DNA of 32,330 bases from an uncultured Clostridia bacterium (lineage in GTDB: Bacteria > Bacillota > Clostridia > TANB77 > CAG-508). The number at the start of each line of letters is the position of its first letter. Position 1 is the stretch's first letter. The translations under genes were made by a program, and so were the position numbers. Where the stretch lies: positions 1 through 32,330 of the forward strand of contig CALXWM010000017.1 of NCBI GenBank assembly GCA_944392425.1, given 5' to 3'. The notes under the pieces were generated by a model, which was not told where the DNA came from, did no database searches, and was given only the letters and a program-made list of their open reading frames with translations. Positions 1 to 5,446 of the stretch are shown here, piece by piece.

Positions 1-4
1 AAAT

Positions 5-56
5 CATAATTATTTCCCCCCAATAATATTTTAAACTAATTGTAGGATAAAGTCAA
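5..56 (-). promoter_or_regulatory. Promoter and start site of a gene leaving the left edge
   Basis: On the minus strand a -35 TTGACT (51-56) and a -10 TAAAAT (28-33) are separated by exactly 17 bp. A G-rich ribosome binding site (complement of 15-21) follows, then an ATG at 7-5. Only two codons of the gene lie inside the window, so its product cannot be named. The promoter sits inside an inverted repeat (31-79), which could be an operator. Confidence 0.6.
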
Positions 57-79
57 TTTTTTTCCGACAATTAGTTTAA
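31..79. repeat. 13-bp perfect inverted repeat around the left-edge promoter
   Basis: TTAAACTAATTGT (31-43) and its exact reverse complement (67-79) flank a 23-base spacer that contains the -35 box; the left arm overlaps the -10 box. On the plus strand the right arm is followed by a T-run (80-86), so it could also act as a terminator for plus-strand transcription. Its position over a promoter makes an operator at least as likely. Confidence 0.55.
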
Positions 80-251
80 TTTTTTTATAAATTATATCAT
101 TTATTATAAACTTTTATTTAGTTTTAATTCATTGATATTAAACTTTTAAAATATATTTTTGTTTTAAACAACAATTATACTCTTCTAAATTTTAAACTTT
201 AACAATATACAATTTATATTTGTATAGTTTTGTTGATATTTAAAAAAAATT

Positions 252-294
252 TAAACCATAATCTTTTTATAAATATTATAAAGATTATGGTTTA
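252..294. terminator. Strong bidirectional intrinsic terminator
   Basis: A 19-bp stem (252-272 with 276-294, one two-base bulge, three-base loop) is followed by a T-run on the plus strand (296-302). A T-run also lies beyond the other side on the minus strand. It would end transcription coming leftward from the truncated yebC-like gene at 453. Confidence 0.65.
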
Positions 295-351
295 CTTTTT
301 TTCTATATTAATCATTTTAATTATTGTTCTTTATGGTTCTTTGTTTAACGA

Positions 352-434
352 ATTGTGCCCAAATTGTGCCAAAAGCATTTATTCGTTTTTTGAAACCGTT
401 GAGGCTGTAAGGAAAGAATTTTCAACATTGTGCC
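352..434. repeat. Three copies of ATTGTGCC
   Basis: The octamer ATTGTGCC occurs at 352-359, 363-370 and 427-434. Read on the minus strand (GGCACAAT), the copy at 427-434 covers most of codons 7-9 (Trp-His-Asn) of the truncated yebC-like gene. That is exactly where its similarity to the YebC family stops. The other two copies lie 57 and 68 bp further along the minus strand. They may mark the recombination that truncated the gene. Confidence 0.5.
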
Positions 435-453
435 ATTTACTGTGTCCTGACAT
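379..453 (-). pseudogene. Orphan 5' end of a yebC/TACO1-family gene
   Basis: A GGAGG site 8 bases upstream of an ATG opens a 24-codon frame beginning MSGHSKWHN, the recognisable first residues of the YebC/TACO1 family of transcription or translation regulators. A normal member is about 240 residues. Here the next 15 residues do not resemble the family, and a TAA stops the frame at codon 25. An extended -10 (TG-T-TACAAT) lies just upstream, and the terminator at 252-294 closes the unit. This is seen directly in sequence; the family assignment rests on the first nine residues only. The likely reading is a gene truncated by deletion or recombination, leaving its promoter, ribosome binding site and first codons. 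A genuine small peptide is less likely but possible. Confidence 0.6.
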
Positions 454-570
454 GACTAATTCCTCCTTTTTTATTTTTTCCATTATTTATTGTAACACAT
501 TTTTTGGCTTTTGTGTAGTGTTTTTATCAATTTTTACCCCTAAATATTATATTAATAATTTTTTTATTTT

Positions 571-627
571 TGCGACAAACATACAACAAAGGTGCGACAA
601 ACATACGACAAAAGTGCGACAAACATA
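571..627. repeat. Direct repeats with exact 22-bp period (11-bp subperiod)
   Basis: TGCGACAAACATA occurs at 571-583, 593-605 and 615-627, spaced exactly 22 bp apart. The nine bases between copies (CAACAAAGG, CGACAAAAG) echo the same CGACAAA core. The block is therefore five successive ACAAA cores 11 bp apart, close to one DNA helical turn. It lies upstream of the yebC-like remnant and downstream of the hypothetical gene ending at 678. The pattern resembles an array of protein-binding sites (operator or iteron type). There are no spacers as in a CRISPR array. Confidence 0.75.
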
Positions 628-677
628 TAAAATTAATTATTTTTGATTCTATAAACTTTTTATGATATATAAATATT

Positions 678-1001
678 TTAAGCAATTAAATGCAGGGATG
701 TATATTCTACCATATCGTTTTCATTAAAAACTACTCTAAGTTCACAACCATAAGTGCAATCAAATATTAGGGCTTTATTTCCCCAGAATATTCCTTTATC
801 CAAGTTTCCTGCATCATAGCAGTATACTTCTTTATCTTTGTTACTATCGTATTGGTCTATTGGCTTACCTAATATATTAACAACTTCTTCTTTGGATAAT
901 CCTATTAGGGTTTCGTTATCACTGATTTCTTTCATTTCTCTATATAAATAATCTGTTCTTTCATCATTAAAATTAAATATTAGTATAAATACAAATTGCA
1001 T
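678..1001 (-). pseudogene. 5'-truncated hypothetical gene (SmpA-like LSKEEV...LGKP segment)
   Basis: The 107-residue frame contains GLSKEEVVNILGKP (about residues 34-47), the turn typical of small SmpA/BamE-like lipoproteins and many Firmicute hypothetical proteins, followed by YCYDAG and a beta-rich tail. Only the end of a hydrophobic segment (FVFILIFNF) remains at the N-terminus, and the frame starts inside the last codons of the rhuM-like remnant, so the original signal or membrane anchor is missing. No ribosome binding site precedes the first ATG. An internal ATG at 935 is the alternative start. The likely history is that the 5' end was lost when this DNA fused to the rhuM fragment. Function unknown. 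Whether the remainder is still translated cannot be told from sequence. Confidence 0.5.
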
Positions 1002-1269
1002 CTAAACTATAGAAGTTTGTATTATATTTCTTTCCATCATTTGCAGTTATTCGAATTTTTCGAATAACTGATTGTTCTTCTAATTCATTTGTTTTAAAAA
1101 TTTCTTTTAAATGATAATTGATTGTATTAACTTCAATGTCAAATAATTCAGCCATTGACTTTTGTGTTAATCAAAAGTCTTCATCATTATACAATACTTC
1201 AACAGATATATTCTCGTTATTTTGACTTTGGTATATAATTAAATCTTTTAAATTTTCTATGTTATTCAT
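973..1269 (-). pseudogene. RhuM-family protein remnant with an in-frame TGA
   Basis: From an ATG at 1269 (preceded by GGTGG) the frame reads MNNIENLKDLIIYQSQ, continues to EDF, meets TGA at 1173-1171, then continues LTQKSMAELFDIEVNTI and on to DGKKYNTNFYSLDAI. RhuM proteins (about 300-340 residues, accessory, often beside restriction systems) have WLTQ at this point, so TGG has become TGA. The match then ends at the YNLDAI equivalent, with about two thirds of the protein absent. The frame closes with TAA at 975-973, inside the next gene fragment. An SOS-box promoter lies about 85 bp upstream. Two independent lesions (nonsense codon and 3' truncation) make this a pseudogene. Family assignment comes from recalled motifs. 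Confidence 0.75.
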
Positions 1270-1353
1270 TTTTTTCACCACCAATTCTTTTTATGATTTC
1301 CGGCTTTTAACACTCTCCCGACATCAGCAAAGTGCTCTTCTTTAATCTTAGCA

Positions 1354-1396
1354 GAACTTTTGTTCGTATTTTATAACATTTTTGCCTCTTTGTCAA
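1354..1396 (-). promoter_or_regulatory. Consensus promoter with LexA (SOS) box
   Basis: On the minus strand TTGACA (1396-1391) and TAAAAT (1373-1368) are 17 bp apart. Directly after the -10 comes CGAACAAAAGTTC (1366-1354), which fits the Gram-positive LexA box pattern CGAAC-N4-GTTC. The box covers the expected transcription start, so LexA would repress the unit leading to the rhuM remnant. Between the box and that ATG a second frame is open (about 1346-1272), reading EEHFADVGRVLKAG and ending in a TGA that overlaps the ribosome binding site. It has no clear start of its own and may be a relic of a preceding SOS gene. Confidence 0.75.
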
Positions 1397-1453
1397 GTAT
1401 TTTTTAGATTTATCCTTCATTTATAATTATTTATAAATCTTGAAAATAATTAG

Positions 1454-1494
1454 AAAAAGTGTACGAGCTCTACTTTAAGGCTGGTACACTTTTT
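1454..1494 (-). terminator. Intrinsic terminator after the DUF362 gene
   Basis: A perfect 11-bp stem (AAAAAGTGTAC at 1454-1464 with its complement at 1484-1494) encloses a 19-base loop. On the minus strand the stem ends in a T-run, about 50 bases past the DUF362 stop codon. Confidence 0.75.
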
Positions 1495-1541
1495 AAGTAT
1501 ATTATAATGCTCCCACAATTTTATGTGGCACATACATTTCT

Positions 1542-2426
1542 CTACTCAACATTTATTAATTCATATTCTTTTGTTCCAAATCCTAATTCTGCTGCCGCAT
1601 CTATTGTATGTGTTCCATTTCTTGAATTTACTCTTTCTAAGAAATGTTCTTTTCCTGGGTCATCAGAATTTTTTACTAAATCTATACATGCTTGGTCTAT
1701 TGCGATTGGGTCAGTAGATGCTAATATTCCTATATCTTTCATGCATGGGTCTTCTGCAACTGCACAACAATCACAATCAACTGACATATTTGCCATTATG
1801 TTAATAAAAGCTATTTTATCTCCAAAATATTTAACTACTGTCCCTGCTGCATCTGCCATTGACTCTAAGAACTTATTTTGTTCAGGTAGGTTATTCCATA
1901 TTGAATATTGGTCTTTACTTTGTCCTGCTGAATGAATCCATGCTTTTCCTTCTGATGATGCACAACCTATTGACAATTGCTTCAAAGCTCCACCATATCC
2001 ACCCATTGGATGACCTTTAAAGTGTGAAAGAACTAGCATAGAATCATACTTTTCTATGTCTTTTCCCACAAAGTTTTCCTTCAAAACTTTTCCATTTTCT
2101 ACTGGTAAAACTTTGTCCGGTCCTTCTTCATCCATTAAATCTACATTAAAATATTTGTTCCAATTATGTTCTTCTAACAATTTTTTATGTTTTTCACTTG
2201 TATTTCTTGCACCTTCATAAGCAGTATTGCACTCTACTACTGTACCGTTAACATATTCCACCATTGGTTTTACAAATTCTGGTCTTAAATAATTTTGATT
2301 TCCTTCTTCACCAGAATGCAATTTAACAGCTACTTTTCCTGGTAATTCTCTCCCTAACACTTTATACATTTTTACTACATTTTCAGGTGTTATTTCTTTG
2401 CAAAAATATACTTTTGATTTTTTCAT
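1542..2426 (-). CDS. DUF362 domain-containing protein
   Basis: This 294-residue protein belongs to the DUF362 family, recognised by the SHFKGHPMGGYGGALKQLSIG stretch (about residues 134-154) and the STDPIAIDQACIDL stretch near residues 237-250. Its biochemical role is not established. Members are often redox-associated. A cysteine cluster (C218, C220, C221, C228) sits in MSVDCDCCAVAEDPC and could bind a metal or Fe-S cluster, but the ferredoxin-type four-cysteine motifs seen in longer relatives are absent. No signal peptide or membrane segment is visible, so it should be cytoplasmic. The start is supported by AAGGA upstream of the ATG. A terminator separates it from the desulfoferrodoxin gene, so it is probably transcribed on its own, though its neighbours suggest a redox context. 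Confidence 0.85.
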   Translation of the reverse strand: MKKSKVYFCKEITPENVVKMYKVLGRELPGKVAVKLHSGEEGNQNYLRPEFVKPMVEYVNGTVVECNTAYEGARNTSEKHKKLLEEHNWNKYFNVDLMDEEGPDKVLPVENGKVLKENFVGKDIEKYDSMLVLSHFKGHPMGGYGGALKQLSIGCASSEGKAWIHSAGQSKDQYSIWNNLPEQNKFLESMADAAGTVVKYFGDKIAFINIMANMSVDCDCCAVAEDPCMKDIGILASTDPIAIDQACIDLVKNSDDPGKEHFLERVNSRNGTHTIDAAAELGFGTKEYELINVE

Positions 2427-2468
2427 AATAAAATCCTTTCTTAAAAATTATATTTTAATAGAAAAATG

Positions 2469-2497
2469 AAAAGCTCTATATTAAATATGAGCTTTTT
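2469..2497 (-). terminator. Intrinsic terminator after desulfoferrodoxin
   Basis: AAAAGCTC (2469-2476) pairs with GAGCTTTT (2489-2496). On the minus strand it is followed shortly by a T-rich tract. It ends the rubredoxin-desulfoferrodoxin transcript just before the DUF362 gene. Confidence 0.7.
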
Positions 2498-2506
2498 ATC
2501 TTATTT

Positions 2507-2887
2507 TTATTCAACTTCTTTTTTCCATAAAGAATGTTTATTACAATATGCATATAATGTTGAACCTGGAATGTAGTGGAATTTTGCATCAGCCACATCT
2601 CCTGGTTTAAAATATTTTGTACATTCTTGATTATCAGATACCATACTTATCCATTCAATGAAATGGTCTTCTTCCATTACATGATTCACTTTTACAAGTA
2701 TTTTATCTCCTTCAACTGTGTACTCTGGCACATGTTTTTCTGCTGCTGCATCTGCTGTATTTGGTACTACCACATTCATTTGCTCTCCGCAACATCTTAT
2801 TCCACATTCGTCACTATGGCAGTCTTGAATAACTTTTACCATAGCTCCGCAACTTCTGCATTTTTTTAAAACCATTTCTCTTGCCAT
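2507..2887 (-). CDS. dfx: Desulfoferrodoxin (superoxide reductase, two-iron type)
   Basis: A 126-residue superoxide reductase, which reduces superoxide to hydrogen peroxide without releasing O2, a strategy of anaerobes. The N-terminal desulforedoxin-like domain carries C10-x2-C13 and C32-C33 for a rubredoxin-type Fe(Cys)4 centre. The C-terminal domain has the expected catalytic ligands: H52 in EKHVPEY (with K51), H69, H75, C115 and H118 in YCNKH. All active-site residues are present and the length is normal for the class with both centres. The start is the ATG preceded by AAGGAGAAAG. Rubredoxin, its usual electron donor, is encoded immediately upstream on the same strand, so the two are very likely co-transcribed. 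Confidence 0.95.
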   Translation of the reverse strand: MAREMVLKKCRSCGAMVKVIQDCHSDECGIRCCGEQMNVVVPNTADAAAEKHVPEYTVEGDKILVKVNHVMEEDHFIEWISMVSDNQECTKYFKPGDVADAKFHYIPGSTLYAYCNKHSLWKKEVE

Positions 2888-2962
2888 CTTGCACTTTCTC
2901 CTTCTTTATTATTTGCTTTTAGTAATAAATTACTTACAAAATTTTTAGAATTTTTTGTCATA

Positions 2963-3103
2963 TTATTCTTCTACTTTTTTGAACATATCTTTGCCAACTC
3001 CACATAATGGGCATGTCCAATCGTCTGGTAAATCTTCAAACTTAACTCCTTCTTTTTCTTCATCATAAATATATCCACATGCCATACATTCATATTTTGC
3101 CAT
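2963..3103 (-). CDS. Rubredoxin
   Basis: A 46-residue rubredoxin reading [19 protein letters not shown] and ending DMFKKVEE. The two CxxCG knuckles (C6/C9 and C31/C34) supply the four thiolates of the single iron, and DDWTCPLCG is the family signature. It is a small cytoplasmic one-electron carrier that feeds superoxide reductase and flavodiiron proteins. A GGAGGT site lies 8 bases before the ATG, and a promoter (-35 3228-3233, -10 3205-3210) lies about 100 bases upstream. It is the first gene of the rubredoxin-desulfoferrodoxin unit. The flavodiiron gene just upstream on the same strand is its probable second partner. Confidence 0.95.
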   Translation of the reverse strand: MAKYECMACGYIYDEEKEGVKFEDLPDDWTCPLCGVGKDMFKKVEE

Positions 3104-3204
3104 AATTTTTACCTCCTATAATTATTTTTGTAAAATCTTCTTAATTTTTTATAAAATATATTTCTATATTTACAATTTTAATCAAGATTTTATTTTACAT
3201 GCTC

Positions 3205-3233
3205 ATTCTATCATGTTTGGAACTTTTTGTAAA
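3205..3233 (-). promoter_or_regulatory. Promoter of rubredoxin-desulfoferrodoxin
   Basis: TTTACA (-35, 3228-3233) and TAGAAT (-10, 3205-3210) on the minus strand are separated by 17 bp. This gives an untranslated leader of about 95 bases before rubredoxin. Confidence 0.6.
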
Positions 3234-3240
3234 CAGTTTT

Positions 3241-4452
3241 CTATTTACTAATAGCATCTTCTAATTCTTTCATTTTTTCTTCTGATTCTTTATTTAATTT
3301 TGTTTTTATTGTAACTATTGGTTCTACTATTTCTATGTTTTTCATTGTAGATAGCATGTCCTTTATTACTTTGCCTGCATTTGGAGCCCATGAACCATTT
3401 TCTATAATTCCTATTTTTCTATTTTGATAATTTTTTTCTCTTAGTAAATGTAGAAAAGAATTCATTGCTGGAAAAATATTCATATTGTATGTTACACAAG
3501 CTATACACATTTTAGAATATTTAAAAGCCTCTGCCACTACATCTGCAATTTGAGCTCTAGAGATATCTATTAATTTTACGTTATTTTCTTTTTCTTTTAA
3601 ATCTTCTGCAAATTTTTTAGATACTTCGTATGTGTTACCATGTAATGAACCGCAAACAACTAGTATTCCTTCTTCTTCTGGTTCATATTTGCTCCATTTA
3701 TCATATAAATTAATATAATAATCTAAATTTTTCTTTAAGATTGGTCCATGTAATGGACAAATCATTTTAATATCTAAAGAAGAGGCTTTTTTTAGTACAT
3801 TTTGCACTTGCATTCCGTATTTTCCAACTATATTTATAAAATATCTTCTAGATTCATCTACCCATGGTTCATCTGTGTCTAATGTTCCAAATTTTCCAAA
3901 AGCATCTGCTGAAAATAATATTTTTTCTGTTTGCTCATATGTTAGCATAACCTCTGGCCAATGGACCATAGGTGCCATAAAAAATTGTAGAATATGCTTT
4001 CCTAAATTTATTGTGTCTGTTTCTTTTACCACTATCTTTTTATCATCTAACCAATTTTGAATATCTAATTGCTTTGTACCATCTACTTCTTCGCATATTT
4101 TGCCAAAGTCTACAAATTGTGGTAGCATTGAAAATACTTTTTCATTTGAAATTATCTTAATATTTGGATATTTATTAAATAGTTTTCCTATACTACCTGA
4201 ATGGTCTGGTTCTAAATGAGATATTACTAAATAATCTGGCTTTCTGCCATCTAATTCTTTTTCTAAATTGCTAAGCCATTCATCAGTTTTTCTTTTGTCA
4301 ACAGTATCCATTATGGCAATTTTATCATCTAAAATTAAGTATGAATTATATGCCATACCATTTTTTAAAATATATTGGTTCTCAAATAAATCTAATTCTT
4401 TATCATCTACACCAATATATTTGATATTTTCTGCTATATTTACGTCCTTCAT
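3241..4452 (-). CDS. A-type flavoprotein (flavodiiron protein, FprA family)
   Basis: A 403-residue soluble protein that reduces O2 to water and/or NO to N2O using electrons from rubredoxin. The N-terminal metallo-beta-lactamase-like domain (about 1-250) has the di-iron ligands H79-x-E81-x-D83-H84, H164, D183 and H235, with no substitutions. The C-terminal flavodoxin domain (about 260-400) begins GILVVCGSLHGNT, the FMN phosphate loop. Length and domain order are those of class A enzymes; no extra rubredoxin domain is fused, consistent with the separate rubredoxin gene downstream. The nearest Shine-Dalgarno (AAGGAG) is about 17 bases from the ATG, longer than usual, and no better start is visible. 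It follows the FTR-like and thioredoxin genes on the same strand. Confidence 0.93.
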   Translation of the reverse strand: MKDVNIAENIKYIGVDDKELDLFENQYILKNGMAYNSYLILDDKIAIMDTVDKRKTDEWLSNLEKELDGRKPDYLVISHLEPDHSGSIGKLFNKYPNIKIISNEKVFSMLPQFVDFGKICEEVDGTKQLDIQNWLDDKKIVVKETDTINLGKHILQFFMAPMVHWPEVMLTYEQTEKILFSADAFGKFGTLDTDEPWVDESRRYFINIVGKYGMQVQNVLKKASSLDIKMICPLHGPILKKNLDYYINLYDKWSKYEPEEEGILVVCGSLHGNTYEVSKKFAEDLKEKENNVKLIDISRAQIADVVAEAFKYSKMCIACVTYNMNIFPAMNSFLHLLREKNYQNRKIGIIENGSWAPNAGKVIKDMLSTMKNIEIVEPIVTIKTKLNKESEEKMKELEDAISK

Positions 4453-4528
4453 ATTTTATTTGTTTTTTTCTCCTTTTGACAATTTAACATCTTTATTCTT
4501 CACATTTTTTATGATATTATTTATCAAA

Positions 4529-4747
4529 TTATTTTTTAGAAATGCTACTATTTTTATATACTTCTTCACTTTGCTTTTTTACAAATAAATTACACTTGCA
4601 TATTTGTTTTTCTACAAATTCATCACAAGGGCATAATGTTGTATCATCTACATTAAGTCTACATGGGCAGTGTCCATCTTTTCTATATATACCCTCTAAT
4701 ATTTTTTGCACATATTCTTTGTCCGGATTTAATTCATAACCTTTCAT
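4529..4747 (-). CDS. Ferredoxin-thioredoxin reductase catalytic-subunit-like protein
   Basis: A 72-residue protein carrying the cysteine pattern of the FTR catalytic subunit: CPC (27-29), CPC (39-41) and CKC (50-52). All six cysteines are present, four for the 4Fe-4S cluster and two for the redox-active disulfide. The spacing between the first two motifs is 9 residues, shorter than the 16 of the plant and cyanobacterial enzyme; the spacing to the last (8) is the same. In that enzyme the cluster passes ferredoxin electrons to thioredoxin. The thioredoxin gene lies directly upstream with a gap of only 30 bases, so a cognate pair is a strong inference. No variable (alpha) subunit is encoded nearby. 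The start is supported by AAAGGT upstream of the ATG. Confidence 0.82.
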   Translation of the reverse strand: MKGYELNPDKEYVQKILEGIYRKDGHCPCRLNVDDTTLCPCDEFVEKQICKCNLFVKKQSEEVYKNSSISKK

Positions 4748-4777
4748 TTTGTTTACCTTTCTTTGTTTTATATTAAA

Positions 4778-5092
4778 TTATATATACCTTTTTAATACTT
4801 CCTCTAATTCTGCTTTTGGATAAAATCCGCCAATTCTATCTATAGCAGTTCCGTTTCTAAATATAATCATTGTTGGTACAGCTTCTATTTCATATTGATA
4901 AGCTAAGTTCCTTGATTCATCAACATCTATTTCTATTATATCTATATCTTGTCTTTCTTCTGCTATTTCCTTTAAAACTGGCATTAACATTTGACATGGT
5001 CCACACCATGTTGCAAAAAAGTCTACAATTACTGGTTTTGTATTTTTTAAAACCTCTTTTTCAAATTCATCTTCTTTTATCTTTCTTATCAT
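4778..5092 (-). CDS. Thioredoxin
   Basis: A 104-residue thioredoxin with the active-site WCGPC (C30, C33), the preceding VIVDFFAT strand and the cis-proline loop EAVPTMIIF. It is a cytoplasmic dithiol reductant. The frame is open 23 codons further upstream, but the ATG at 5092 is the true start: GGAGG sits 6 bases before it, and the protein then begins MIRKIKEDEF like other thioredoxins. It is the first gene of a probable thioredoxin, FTR-like, flavodiiron unit, with a promoter at 5133-5161. Pairing with the FTR-like protein suggests reduction by ferredoxin rather than, or in addition to, NADPH. Confidence 0.94.
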   Translation of the reverse strand: MIRKIKEDEFEKEVLKNTKPVIVDFFATWCGPCQMLMPVLKEIAEERQDIDIIEIDVDESRNLAYQYEIEAVPTMIIFRNGTAIDRIGGFYPKAELEEVLKRYI

Positions 5093-5132
5093 AAAACTTC
5101 CTCCATTTTGTATTTTTTCATTTTCACTGATA

Positions 5133-5161
5133 TTTATACCATATCGAAGTAATTTTTGCAA
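5133..5161 (-). promoter_or_regulatory. Promoter of the thioredoxin unit
   Basis: On the minus strand TTGCAA (5156-5161) and TATAAA (5133-5138) are 17 bp apart, with TGG directly before the -10 giving an extended -10 feature. It lies about 40 bp upstream of the thioredoxin start. Confidence 0.6.
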
Positions 5162-5267
5162 CAGCTCATTTTAAAATTATGTATTTTTTATGTAAACCTA
5201 TAGGCTTTTGTGGAAATATATGGTAGTATGAATATGCCTTTCATGGTAGAAAGGAGGTATACAAAAG

Positions 5268-5336
5268 ATGCAATACTTAAAAGAAATGCTAATATTAATC
5301 TTTATATACATAATTGTGTCTAATGGAAAAGATTAA
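5268..5336 (+). CDS. 22-residue hydrophobic peptide minigene
   Basis: ATG at 5268 opens a 22-codon frame, MQYLKEMLILIFIYIIVSNG then KD. Residues 7-18 form a strongly hydrophobic stretch that could span a membrane. AAAGGAGG (5251-5257) sits 10 bases upstream. The first part of this site is paired in a small hairpin (CCTTTC 5237-5242 with GAAAGG 5249-5254). An extended -10 (TGGTAGTAT, 5221-5229) precedes it but no good -35 is evident. A perfect terminator begins four bases past the stop. The unit is thus a self-contained transcript of about 140 bases between opposing genes. Size, hydrophobicity and a partly hidden ribosome site resemble type I toxin peptides, but no antisense RNA is evident. 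Family not recognised. An overlapping frame from ATG 5243 is a less likely alternative because it lacks a ribosome site. Confidence 0.55.
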   Translation: MQYLKEMLILIFIYIIVSNGKD

Positions 5337-5339
5337 GTG

Positions 5340-5372
5340 AAAAAAGCTAGGATCACAACTCCTAGCTTTTTT
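5340..5372. terminator. Bidirectional intrinsic terminator
   Basis: A perfect 13-bp stem (5340-5352 with 5360-5372) and a 7-base loop, with six A on one side and six T on the other. It ends the minigene transcript on the plus strand and the aldehyde dehydrogenase transcript on the minus strand. Confidence 0.9.
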
Positions 5373-5446
5373 AGTATACTGATGAAACACTTAAAATTTA
5401 ATTGCTATAATTATTATACTTTTTTACCTTATATTGTCAATAGTTT

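Noticed and set aside
571-627. CRISPR array
   Set aside because: Repeats are 13 bp with 9-bp similar intervals, no unique spacers and no cas genes.
230-646. 138-codon plus-strand open frame rich in Phe/Ile
   Set aside because: It starts at TTG without a ribosome binding site, crosses a terminator hairpin and the yebC-like start on the other strand, and runs through the tandem repeats. It is a frame that happens to stay open in AT-rich DNA.
1171-1173. TGA in the rhuM frame as a recoded Trp or selenocysteine codon
   Set aside because: TGG encodes Trp throughout the window, TGA ends intact genes (FIST protein, GerC), and the family residue here is Trp, with the rest of the gene also truncated. 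A nonsense mutation is simpler.
5093-5161. N-terminal extension of thioredoxin
   Set aside because: The upstream codons overlap the promoter, and the internal ATG has the GGAGG site and the family-typical start.
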